From the NCBI GenBank assembly GCA_002104905.1, contig MCFE01000214.1, positions 62,001-126,000 of the forward strand: a DNA stretch of 64,000 nt, written 5' to 3'. Below are positions 10,006-20,700 of this stretch, piece after piece. How positions within the stretch are numbered: position 1 is the first letter of the stretch; the number at the start of each line of letters is the position of its first letter. The notes below the pieces were generated by a model, which was not told where the DNA came from, did not search any database, and saw nothing but the letters and a program-made list of their open reading frames with translations. The DNA is from Basidiobolus meristosporus CBS 931.73 (Eukaryota; Basidiobolomycota; Basidiobolomycetes; Basidiobolales; Basidiobolaceae). The position numbers were made by a program, and so were the translations under genes.

Positions 10006-10300
10006 TTTTGTGACCAGCTACATAATTCTGCAGCTAGATTCAGAGTGTCACAAGTATTGAGTACCAAGTATACATCTACAGTCCTTCTACTCTCTGACCT
10101 GTCACAAATAAGGTAGATCCCAAAAAACAGATCAAATATTGGTGTTTCTCCACAGTTGTTAGTAAAACACTGGAGCAGCTTTACATGAAAAAGAAGAGCT
10201 ATGCTTCACATTCCGTAGCCAAGTACAGGTCTACTTGGCTCATATGGCACTCTGTAGCACTATTTGGTATGCATAGCTCAATGAGGCACTATTGAACACA
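10006..10300. mobile_element. Fold-back element relic (right arm only, diverged)
   Basis: Diverged match to the right arm of the fold-back element at 16584-17315: the block with CTAGATTCAGAGTGTCA, GTATTGAGTACCA and CAGTCCTTCT near 10030-10090, ending in AGGCACTATTGAACACAGCA. The left arm and the exact terminus are gone. Confidence 0.6.
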
Positions 10301-10309
10301 GCAAGTGTA

Positions 10310-11170
10310 ATGTCTCAAATTCAAGACTGACCTATATTCACATAAATATTGACAAGAAAGTGATATAAAAGCATCATGTTGAAGGGTGATAAGCTGTCTG
10401 CCCCATGGACAGGAATACTTTGATTCAATGCCACTGGAGAAGAGAAAAAAGACCATGTGGCTATTGCACCAAGCCTCTCAGCACTGAAGCATGCTGACAG
10501 CATAGGAAGTATTACAAAGATCACAAAACGTATTTTGCCATATAAGTCATATTTGACTATCCATCAGCAACTACTGTGCAATCAATATCTTGCTAGCCAC
10601 TTGATACTTCTATAACAGCACCTAGCCATAATTGCACCTTGCACAAACTGAGTCAGAAGAGTTTGTAACACCTTTAGGCTCACTTCAGCCTTCTGAGTAT
10701 AGTATGCTGAGTGATATCTCTGAAAAAGAAGGTTCACTAATGGATTGTGAGCCTATCTCTGCTCACAACAGTACTCTCAATTAGCCTGGCAAAATCCCAA
10801 AATGCAATGAGACTATGCCCATTGAAAAGAATGCCAAGGACACTTCATTGAGCCAGGTAAGCCCAGTAATCCATCTACCAGTGAATAATGTGATGTTGTG
10901 GCAAGAGAGGTGGTAGGTTTCCACAAATATTAGTATTGGTGGCTTTGAGGACTTACCACTACTTCTTGCTAGAATCATTCTAGGATGCAACTTACCATGT
11001 ATATGGTACAAATAGTCAACCATCATGCAGCTGGCAACATATGAACCAGTGACTGTCCTGATAGCAGCATGCTCCAACAGTTGCATGGCATTCACATCAG
11101 AAAATTCCACCATTGTAAGGTGTCCACCATGTAGGAATCCACCACCATAGAAGGAAAGCATTGTACACAC
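10310..11170 (-). repeat. Element U copy 2, 5' block with a 129-codon ORF
   Basis: Matches 335-930 in reverse. On the minus strand, 11170-10781 is an open frame of 129 codons with aromatic and Gly-rich stretches (YGGGFLHGGHL, ending FGILPG) but no motif I recognise; the copy at 340-500 has a 1-bp deletion in the same frame. A second short frame lies at 10524-10321. Whether these were ever translated is unknown. Confidence 0.45.
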
Positions 11171-11490
11171 TTTGGATATATTCCAGTAATACCCTGTCTA
11201 AAGAAGCTCATAAAGTTTAACAAATATTGTGAAGCTATAAAGTACTGCACTCAGTAACAATCAAGCACAAACATATCTAATAAATATTATGGCAGACATT
11301 GCAAATAACTAAAGAGCAAGGGCTAGTTTTAAGATATGCATGACAGTGCCTTTGCCTTGGCACTTGACAGATTCTCATTAAACAAGTACTCTACCAGCAA
11401 ATTCTGCTTGCACCAGATTCTCTGCAACCCAAGTCTACCACTTATCTTACAGTATCAGAGCAGAAATCTGATGGTAGTCTAACTGGTATC
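11171..11490. other. Gene-free stretch
   Basis: AT-rich sequence with no recognisable gene or repeat, apart from CTGGT at 11483-11487, which matches CTGGT just right of the following LTR (12631-12635) and may be its target duplication with 3 bp of slippage. Confidence 0.4.
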
Positions 11491-12630
11491 TGGTTCTAAA
11501 TTACTGTTCAACCTGGTCAGCTACCTGTATCCACTGTTGGGTATATATTGTATGCTTTCTGGTGTGGTGGTGTATAGGTCCAAGGGAGAGATACATTCAA
11601 CACTTCTCCAGTGTTTTGTGTGTGGGGTGCTCACTAGGTGCAATAACCTCTGGCAAAAGCTTGCTAGGAATACTTGGGCTCTGTCACTAATCTAATGGGA
11701 TGGGGAATAAAGCCACAAGTTTGTCAAGGGAAAACTATTGAGCAACAATCCCCAACTTAGTTAGTATCTTAATAAAAGTATGTGCTGGGTTCAGTGTCCT
11801 TTGAGATGACAATGTACTAAAGCTTCCAAAGTCACAACAACTGTAAACTCCACCAGCAGGGACTTGATCAGAATGCAGCTGTGGTCAATAGTTACAAAGA
11901 CAGAAAAGTATCTTTGCATGTACAAGAAAAAACTTGGGAAAGAATCAAATATAGTAAAAGATACCTACTCTGAGTGTTCCTTGCAAGTAGTGCCTTCAAG
12001 GTCAGTTGGCTATCAGTGTGGTTTCCTGGGAGTGTCCTGTGGTCTGGGGTTGGAAGTTCAGGTAGCAGCAGGTAGCAGTGATCACACTAATCAACAAGTT
12101 AGTATATTAATAAAAGGGATGTTGATTTATTGCTGAGGGATAGCCTCCCTTATATACTTTTCTTACTGACTAAGTGATCACAAATCATGGTGTTCCAGAA
12201 AGTTCTGGATATCAATAGAAATCTTAATGACATCACAATGACCTAAGAATATTCTAAGTATGTGCCAGAAGGTTCCAAGAGGCACAGCACATCCACCAAT
12301 TGGGAATCAGTATTATGAGACCTGTGTAACAAAGGGATAACATATATGGATGAAAATGGTAGGGATGGTGACACAGACTGGTCAGGTGCTGCTGGTACTG
12401 GCATGGGTACCTGCCTAATATAGAAGCACTTATAGCTAGTAATCTTACATAAAGTGAGGGATAATTTATGCAATAAGGTAAGCAGCTGTGAGAGTCAGCC
12501 AGCTTATGGGATAGTACTGATCAAGTAAGACAAATGGGATAAAACTAAAATAAGGGTAGTAGAGAAATACAGAAGTAGAAAATATAGGAATGAGCACATC
12601 TGTCAGTGGGTGTCACTGCAACCCCACTCA
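11491..12630 (-). mobile_element. Solo LTR-Z copy A
   Basis: About 1.14 kb, reverse orientation, matching 48232-49380 throughout and 14498-15567 for most of its length. On the minus strand it has a TATA box in AAAGTATATAAGGGAGG (12150-12165), an AATAAATCAACATCCC stretch just downstream, and a hairpin-forming start related to GGGGTCACAGTGACACCC. These are U3/R-like LTR features. No internal retrotransposon sequence adjoins it. A CTGGT repeat flanks it within 3 bp. Confidence 0.65.
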
Positions 12631-12689
12631 CTGGTGGGGTACTAATAGATGGCAATGATATCAAAGCACACATTGTTATATGCATTGGA

Positions 12690-13620
12690 GATACCCCAGC
12701 TGTTGGCTGGCTTTTCTGGGTAGAATGGATGGTATTGCTGTCAAATGTGTGAGATCCACACCTGCCACAATTTGCATACTTCTATCACCTCAGCTTTATG
12801 GCTTTTTGGTGTGATACTTGCAGAGTTGCCATATGCCTTGTATTGCTTGTGACACAAATGTATTGCAAACATATGCTTGGCTGCTGCCACTTCTGCCATG
12901 AATGCCTCCTCAATATCTGCAAGGAACATTTTGGTATTTAGCCAATATATTCCTTCTCCCTGCTGGACTCTAGTCCCCCTTATATGAGTGCTCTGGCTCT
13001 TGTTTGTGTGAATTCCATATTGAATGGTGTAGAAGTTGGCTTGTGACCAAGAAAACTCAGCATACCTTTGTAGAGTTTTCTTAGTAAAAATCAGTTGCTT
13101 GTTATACCCAACCCAACTTTGCAGTACTTAGCTGACTACCCACACATTGGGGCTGCTTAGCTTCTCAATGCCATAGGCATAGGTGTCTCCATGTGCACAT
13201 CTGTCCGCAGTATCTTCCAACTCTTCCTGGCTATCCTCCATGTGCCAACTCATCACATCCATGATGAACTTGAAGGTACTATTTTTGGTGAGATTGAGAT
13301 ATGGTGGAACCTGCTACTTGACTTGTCTTACTATCTCCCCACACATCCACTCCACAGTAAACTTCCAAAAGGTGAAGCAAGGCCCAATATTCTCTACACA
13401 CCAAGCAAGATGGAGCAGAGGATGGATATAGTAGTGACAGAGATCTACACCTTCAGCTTGATGTTTGTGGCATAGCTGCTCAAATCCTGTTACAAACTCC
13501 TTATACAACAGCTGTAGTTGTGTCAAGTTGGCATAAGTGATCTGCTTCTGGATAAATATTCCTACAATTTCCACATATGACTCCCAGAGCTACCAATGTA
13601 CTCTTGGTAGGAATGGCTTC
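12690..13620 (-). pseudogene. Probable KDZ/CACTA-type transposase remnant
   Basis: On the minus strand, 13574-13314 encodes a segment with HPLLHLAWCVENIGPCFTFW followed by E and a Gly, resembling the H..LH....I..(F/Y)GP...FW.F..ER motif near the end of the catalytic domain in KDZ and Tnp2-like transposases. The next segment (13290-13140), in another frame, reads FIMDVMSWHMEDSQEELED and then CAHGDTYAYGIEKL; 12929-12741 reads AAAKHMFAIHLCHKQ. The relic at 53885-54440 preserves the last two blocks, so they were coding. Frameshifts break it and the N-terminal half is absent. Family assignment rests mainly on one motif. Confidence 0.5.
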
Positions 13621-13729
13621 AGAACACCACTTGAATCAATACATATCTAGCTCATCCAGTCTTTGCATTTGCATTGTTCTATATGCATATGAATATTGTT
13701 TGGAGCCTGTGAGAAGTACTTAGGGTAGT

Positions 13730-14095
13730 AGACTTGTTCTGTTGGATAGTGCCACATTGAGCCATGAGTGCCAAATGATGCCATAGTGTGCCAGAGATGT
13801 AAAGTGAGCCTATACTTGGCCACCAAGTGTGAAACATAGCTCTGCATCTTCATGCAAAGCAGCCCCTGTGTTTCACCCATTGCGCAGGAGAAAATCCATT
13901 TTTTGACCTTTTTTTGTGGATCAATGTAGCTCAGGATGTGTAAGAGCACAGGAGAACTGAAGATATGCGTCTGGTACTCAATACCCATGGCACTCTGAAT
14001 CTAGCTCCTGTAGCTTGTATCATGTCACAAAAATGAATGGCACTCTCTTGGTCCACTGGTACTATCTGGCACAATATTTAAATATTAGACCTAAA
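13730..14095. mobile_element. Fold-back element, left arm only
   Basis: Starts with the full terminus AGACTTGTTCTGTTGGATAG at 13730 and follows the left arm of the 16584-17315 element to the TTTAAATAT of the spacer. It then joins element-U block X at about 14095. The right arm is missing, so the break is at the centre of the palindrome. Confidence 0.8.
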
Positions 14096-16045
14096 GTAAG
14101 ACCTAGGGACAAGCAGGTCAAAACAGATGCGTCAGAGCAGAATCCAGCAAGAAGAAAATGTAGTTCATTGCAAGAAGCACTCAGACAAAGTAGCAGTGAA
14201 AGACCTGGCAGTGAAAAAGTAAAAGGTAAAGGGAGAAATGTCTACCCAAGCCTGAGACAGGGAGGCATGTAGAAAAAGCTGCCGTTCTTGCCACTCAATG
14301 CTGCATGCCCAGAAAAGACTGAAGCCCATCACAGCCTGGAAGAACTACCAACAAGTAAACAGCTGTTTTCATAAGAGTTGGAAGCATAGCCAGTTGAGCA
14401 ATATTCCAGCAAGGTAGATGAGGTGCTAGGTCTTGCAGTGCCAGCTGAAGACCAGGACATGTGGGAACCAGTGAATGAACAGTTGTATAAAGCCATTGCA
14501 GTGATGTATAGGTCCAAGGGAGAGATTTGTCCATCAATTCTCCAGTGTTTTGTGTGTGGGGTGCTCACTGCATGCAAAAACCACTGGCAAAAGCTTGCTA
14601 GGAATACTTGGGTTCTGTCTCTGATCTAATGTGATGGGGAATAAAGCCACAAGCTTGTCAAGGGAAAATTATTGAGCTACAATCCCCAACTTAGTTGGTA
14701 ACTTAACAAAAGTATGTGCTGGGTTCAGTGTCCTTTGAGATGACAATGTACTAAAGCTCCCAAAGTCAAAATAACTGTAAACTCCACCAGCAGGGACTTG
14801 ATAAGAATGCAGCTGTGGTCAATAGTTACAAAGACAGAAAAGTATCTTTGCCTGTACAAGAACAAACTTGGGAAAGAATCAAATATAACAAAAGATACCT
14901 ACTCTGAGTGTTCCTCACAAGTAGTGCCTCCAAGGTCAGTTGGCTGTCAGTGTGGTTTCCTGGGGGTGTCCTGTGGTCCAAGGTTGGAAGTTCAGGTAGC
15001 AGCAGGTAGCAGTGATTACACTAATCAACAAGTCAGTATATTGATAAAAGGGATGTTGATTTATTGTTGAGGGATAGCCTCCCTTATATACTTTTCTCAC
15101 TGACTAGGTGATTACTAATCATGGTGTTCTAGAAGGTTCCAGAGACCAATAGAAATCTTAATGACATCTGAATGAGCTAAGAGTATTCTGAGTAGGTGCC
15201 AGAAGGTTCGAAGAGGCACAGCACATCCAAACAATCAGGAATCAGTACTCTGAAACCTGTGTAACATAGGGAAACCATATATGGTATGGAAATGGTAGGG
15301 ATGGTGACATGGGTTGATCATATGTCATGGGTACTGGTGTGAGTTCTTGCCTAATATAAAAGCACTTGCATCATGTTAACACAAATGAGGTGAGGAATAA
15401 CTTATGCAATAAGGTAAGAAGCTATGATAGTCAACTGGCTTATGGGATAGCACTGATCAGGTAAGACCAATGGGATAAAACTAAAATAAGTGTAGTAGTG
15501 AAATAGGGAAGTAGAAACTATGGGAAGGAGCACATCTGTCAGTGGGTGTCACTGTGACCCCACTACACCATTGTATTCCCACCAAAGTCATGGAAACAGA
15601 GTGTTACAGCAGAAGTACTTATTGAATGATGGATTTTAATGGAGTTACTAGCTGGGTGCATGGCTGCGCTCAATGTTAGTGTAGGGTACAGGGACTTGTG
15701 TAGGTCAATACAATTGGCAATGGAGGTACAACCCAAATTTCAATGGTAATAACTCAACTTGTACGCATGAAAAGTAAGAGAAATGGCTGTGTCCAGTATT
15801 AAGGAGTGTGAAAAAAAGGGAATAGCCAATCACTGCACACATAGGTAGGAAGTAATCAAGTGTTTGCGATCAGAAAGTGAGCAAATTGGCAAAGAACCAA
15901 TTAAAAGCCGCTTATGCATTGATGTTAAGGAAAATATTGATCAATTTTTTCTCCTCACAGTGTTTTTTTTGGCAATCATACCATTTAGTCATAGGACTTG
16001 CTTTTTATAGTGGCTATCTGATGGGATCATTATTTTGACTCTTCA
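14096..16045 (+). repeat. Element U copy, X block, split by LTR-Z copy B
   Basis: Block X in two parts: 14096-14497 (Lys/Ser-rich coding-like segment ending LAVPAEDQDMW) and 15568-16045 (3' tail). The parts are contiguous in the copy at 26740-27700. About 240 bp between the two coding blocks are deleted relative to that copy. No intact gene. Confidence 0.55.
14493..15572 (-). mobile_element. Solo LTR-Z copy B with TSD CCATT
   Basis: The LTR occupies about 14498-15567, reverse orientation, ending CCCCACTACA. A 5-bp repeat CCATT lies at 14493-14497 and 15568-15572, and removing the insert restores block X as seen at 27.2 kb. It lacks the ~75 bp at one end that copies A and C possess, so those may carry extra internal sequence or belong to a longer subfamily. 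Confidence 0.75.
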
Positions 16046-16580
16046 TGGGGCAGACTGGCAACTTATTTGCTGCCTGCATAAAAGTAAATGCAAAACAACA
16101 ACACTTCACAGTTTTGTACCCAATCAAGCATATATAGGTAAAAAACACAAACTCCAACAACTATAGGTGTATAGCAGTAATCTTTTCATCAGCATTATTG
16201 ATTAATGATGCTCAAGGATGGAGATCTAGAGTTGAAATGGAAACCTTTTGGAGGTTGTGTGAAGCCATAGGGCACAGTGTAAAAGATGACAATGCATGTG
16301 CTGCTCAAGAGTAGGAACCTTGTATTTGGAGAGAATCTAAATCTGAAGCCAATGGGGTCATTGCATAGATGCCTCAAGATGTGATAACCTTTATTGAGTT
16401 ATGAATATACCTAATACAGCCATATATGGACAAATTGCCAGTAGTTCCAGCGCCAATCTACATTATAGCATGGTAGGTTTGGTTTGCTGCCAAATATCTA
16501 GAATGGCTACAAATCTAGTACCATACTAATTATCTAGCGCATATGTTGAGAAGCTTAGAGTTACAATGGGCTAAGTGGCA
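16046..16580. other. Gene-free stretch
   Basis: No repeat family or coding sequence that I can assign; a 60-codon frame at 16195-16377 (minus) has no recognisable feature. Confidence 0.4.
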
Positions 16581-16583
16581 ATT

Positions 16584-17315
16584 AGACTTGTTCTGTTGGA
16601 TAGTGCCACATTGAGCCATGAGTGCCAATTGATGCCTTAGTGTGCCAGGGAGGCCAAGTGAGCCTATACTTGGCCACAGAGTGTGAAATATTGCTCTGCA
16701 TCATCATGAAAAGCAACCCCTGTGTTTCACTCATTGTACTGGAGAAATTCCATTTTTTTACCTTTTTTTTTGGATCAATGTTGTGCATGATGTGTGAGAG
16801 CACAGAAGAATTGAGGACATGCACCTGGTACTCAATACTGATGGACTCTGAGTCTAGCTCCTGTAGCTTGTATCAAGTCACAAAAATGAATGGCACTATC
16901 TTGGTCCACTGGTACTATCTGGCGCTATAAGTGCTTTGTATAGGTTTTACTCTAGGGCCAATATTTAAATACAGTGCCAGATAGCACCAGTGAACCAAGA
17001 TAGTGCCATTCATTTTTGTGACTTGATACAAGCTACAGGAGCTAGACTCAGAGTGTCATGGGTATTGAGTATTAGATGCATGTCTTCAGTCCTTCTGTGC
17101 TCATTGACATCCTGCACAATATTGATCCAAAAAAAAGGTCAAAAAATGAATTTTCTCCAGTACAATGAGTGAAAAACAGGGGGCACGTTGCATGAAGATG
17201 CAGAGCAATGTTTCACACTCTGTGGCCAAGTATAGGCTCACTTGGCCTCACTAGTACACTAAGGCATCAATTGGAACTCATGGCTCAATGTGGCACTATC
17301 CAATGGAACAGGTCT
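16584..17315. mobile_element. Complete 732-bp fold-back element with Harbinger-type ends
   Basis: An almost perfect palindrome: left arm about 16584-16926, spacer of about 48 bp, right arm about 16975-17315. Both ends carry the Harbinger left terminus (AGACTTGTTCTGTTGGATAG; right end AGACCTGTTCCATTGGATAG on the reverse strand) and AGTGCC motifs. Perfect 3-bp duplications ATT lie at 16581-16583 and 17316-17318. It has no coding capacity. Shared termini and duplication length indicate mobilisation by the Harbinger transposase. Confidence 0.9.
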
Positions 17316-17395
17316 ATTCAGTTGCAAGAGGGTGGCAAGATATTAAGGTATTTGATATCACTCAGTAGCTAAAACTACACATCTGTACTAGTATT

Positions 17396-17744
17396 TGTTG
17401 TAAAAATTTGTATTTCCACCTAAATATTCACCTAACTTAGTCACTTAGATCATTACCTTCAAATCCTAGAAAATACTGACCAAATTCCTTGTCGGGATTT
17501 ACTTAGAATATTTTCACCAAAATACCAGGTACCCAGAACATGAAAATTCTCAAAGTTGTCCAAACAGCCCCAAACTTTGCACACATGCTCTTGGGACCTT
17601 CCTTAACCTATTCTACGTGTTTGTAATGCCAAGACCAGGTAAAAGTATAAATACTACTTTTACATTCAATAAATCATTAAGTGAAAACCACATAATCTAC
17701 TTGTTCTCCAAATCACTTCCAATATCTCCAAGACTCTTACAACA
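17396..17744 (+). repeat. Copia-1 5' LTR
   Basis: Starts TGTTGTAAAAATTTG and ends CTCTTACAACA. It contains a TATA-like AAAGTATAAATAC at about 17640-17652, followed by TTCAATAAATC, a likely poly(A) signal. Same length as the 3' LTR. Confidence 0.93.
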
Positions 17745-17756
17745 GGTTATGAGCCC
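17745..17756 (+). promoter_or_regulatory. Copia-1 primer-binding site (initiator tRNA anticodon arm)
   Basis: GGTTATGAGCCC directly follows the 5' LTR. It is complementary to the anticodon stem-loop of eukaryotic initiator tRNA-Met, the half-tRNA priming mode known for Drosophila copia. The same 12 bases abut the 5' LTRs at 41601-41612 and 60996-61007. The first gag ATG (17749) lies inside it. Confidence 0.85.
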
Positions 17757-20700
17757 CAAGCTGTCACTCTCTGCAATGTCTACTACTGCTATTACTGGAA
17801 TTTTTCCCTCTGCTGAAAAGTTGGATGGATCTAACTACCAAGTGTGGAAGGTGAAGATGAAGATGCTGCTGCAAGAAAGAGGCCTTTGGGATATTGTCAT
17901 GGGAGAAGAATGCCCTCCTAAGAATGTGGGAGAGGAAGCCTTATAGTACCAGAAGAAAGAACAAAGTGCCTTTAACTGCATTTGCCTTAATGTCAAGGAC
18001 AAATTGCTAATTCAATGCTCAAGAGCAAAAACGGCAAAGAATGCCTGGAAAGCATTAGAAGACACCTACCAGTCATGTTCAGCTGCCAAGAAAATGTATC
18101 TGAGAAGAAAATTCTTTACTACAAAGATGCTGCCAGGAGAAGAAATGAAAAATCAATTTTACAGAATTACCCTGCTGGTAGATGAGATGGAATCTGTGGG
18201 CGTACCAACTACTGATGAGGATGTGATAGTTACCATCCTGAATAGCCTGACAGACGAGTTTCAGGGCCTTGTATCAGCTCTAGAGTCCAGAACTGAAGAT
18301 TTGACCTTAAATTACGTATATGGAAGGCTCCTGGATGAAGAATTAAGAAAATCAAGCGCCAATAAGAAGGAAGAAGAAAATGCTTTAATAAGCAATGATA
18401 ACCAACAAAGGAGGTACCCAAGACCCTACAAAGGCAACAGCAATCTATTTTGCAACTACTGCAAAAGCGAAGGACACACATCAGACTGGTGTTTCACAAA
18501 TAAAGATCATCAGCAAAGGAAGCCTGAATATGGAAATGCTGCAACAACTGAAGATAGACTATTCATATCTGCACTAAATATGACCACAAACAAGGATTCT
18601 CAGACGTGGTATATTGACTCTGGAGCTTCTCAACACTTTACACACCAAAAAGAACTTTTTACCCAATATCAAGAAATTCCAATTAAGAAGGTTTTCATGG
18701 GTGACGATAGAACACTTGATGCAGTGGGAGAAGGCACTATCCAAGTAAACCTTAGAAGCAGTGAAGGAAGCCATACACTGACCTTTAAAGAAGTACTCTA
18801 TGTACCAGAAATAGCCAAGAACCTACTCTCTGTAAGCAAGGCCACAGCAGAAGGACTCAGTTTCAGTTTTGACAATTCTGGATGCAGGATCACTGATCAA
18901 AATGGTGCTCATATTGCTTCGGGCATCAGAGATCAGAATCTATACAAGTTGACTTATATTCCATCATATCTGGAAGCCAATATAAGTAACTTAAATGAAG
19001 AAACACCAACGCTTTGGCACAGGATATTTGGACACATCAATTTTGATTATTTGTGTAAAATAATCAAAGATTAGCTAATTTCTGGAGTGAAAATTGATCC
19101 CCCAGCTAATTTGGAGCACTGTGAAGCCTGCATATATGGGAAACAAGCCAGACAACCGTTCAAGAGCTCTGGGTTAATCAAAACTAAGAAAAAATTAGAT
19201 CTAATTCACTCAGATCTGTGTGGACCTATGCAAAATTTATCCTTAGGCAGGATGAAGTATTTAATCACTTTTATTGATGATTATACAAGATACACATGGG
19301 TCTACTTCATGGAGAGAAAGAAAGAAGCTCTGTCTAAGTTCAGGGAGCTTAAAGCCATGGTGGAGAGAGAAACTGGTGAAAAAATCAAGAAAATACGCTC
19401 TGACAATGGTGGAGAATATACCTCAAAACTCTTCATCCACTTCTGCAAAATTCATGGGATAAAGCAAGAGACTACTGTACCATACTCCCCACAGCAAAAT
19501 GAAGTAGCAGAACAAGCTAACAGATCAATAAATGATATGGCAAGATCTATGATCCATGATCAAAAATTATCCTATGATTTTTGGGCGGAATCAGTTGCTA
19601 CTGCTGTATACCTTAAAAATAGGAGTTATAACAGAATACTTCGTGACTCTACTCCATTTGAAGCATGGTATGGATACAGATCAAGTGCAGAACATCTAAG
19701 AATATTTGGGTGTACAGCATATGCCAAAAAACTGGCCGGAAATCAGTCAAAATTTGAGCCAAAAAGTGTAAAATGCATATTTTTGGGCTACTGCAATAAG
19801 AGTAAGGCATACAGACTTTACAATACCAAAGCAAAGAAGCTTATCAAGTCCAGGGATGTGTTGTTTCATGAAAATTCAAAATTTTCACAAAAAATGACAT
19901 CAGATGATGACAAAAATTTGATCTCAAGTCCACCAATTGTCAGGATTGAATCAGAGCAAAACAATGAAAATTTTTTCACTCCAGAGGACTCTACAACTGT
20001 GGTTCAGCCAGAATCAGTGCCCAGGAATATCCCAGAAGTGATCATTCCAGTATCAAATGCCCGGAGATCAAATCGGACAAGAAATAGCCCAAATTACTAT
20101 ATTAATGAGGGTACAAACTTAGCCTATGCCTATTCAGTCCATATTGATGAACCCCAGACTGTAAAAGAGGCCCTAAATAGCCCTCAGACAAAGTTTTGGA
20201 GATCTGCAATGACTGAGGAATATCAGGCCCTGATGGAAAATCAAACTTGGGACTTAGTCAAATTACCAATCAACCAAAAATCAATTGGATGCAGATGGGT
20301 CTTCAAGACAAAGTACAAGGCTGATGGTTCAATTGAAAGATACAAAGCAAGACTTGTAGCCAAAGGATATTCTCAAACAAAAGGACTTGACTATACTGAG
20401 ACCTTTGCACCGGTAGCCAAGTTTAATTCCATCAGATTAATATTGGCTATTGCAGCCAAATATAAGTTTTTTATTCATCAAATGGATGTAAAAACTGTAT
20501 TTTTGAATGGAGAACTTGATGAGGACGTGTATATGGACCAGCCTGATGGGTTTGTTGACCAAGATAACCCCCATTTAATCTGCAAGCTTAAAAAGTCACT
20601 ATATGGTCTCAAACAATTGCCAAGAGCCTGGAATTGCAAGATAGATTCTTATTTGGAATCTTTGAGTTTCAAAAGGAGTAATGCTGACTATAGTATATAC

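Noticed and set aside
11864-12136. 90-codon frame, repeated at 14798-15070
   Set aside because: It lies inside LTR-Z, which has TATA and poly(A)-like signals on the other strand; the repeat explains the conservation.
12603-12630. Helitron-like 3' end (hairpin then CTA)
   Set aside because: The hairpin is present, but copies have 5-bp duplications and LTR promoter features, and no Rep/helicase or A-T insertion is seen.
14423-14629. Frame running from element U block X into LTR-Z
   Set aside because: The TSD CCATT shows that the join is an insertion boundary, so this is a chance fusion and not a gene.
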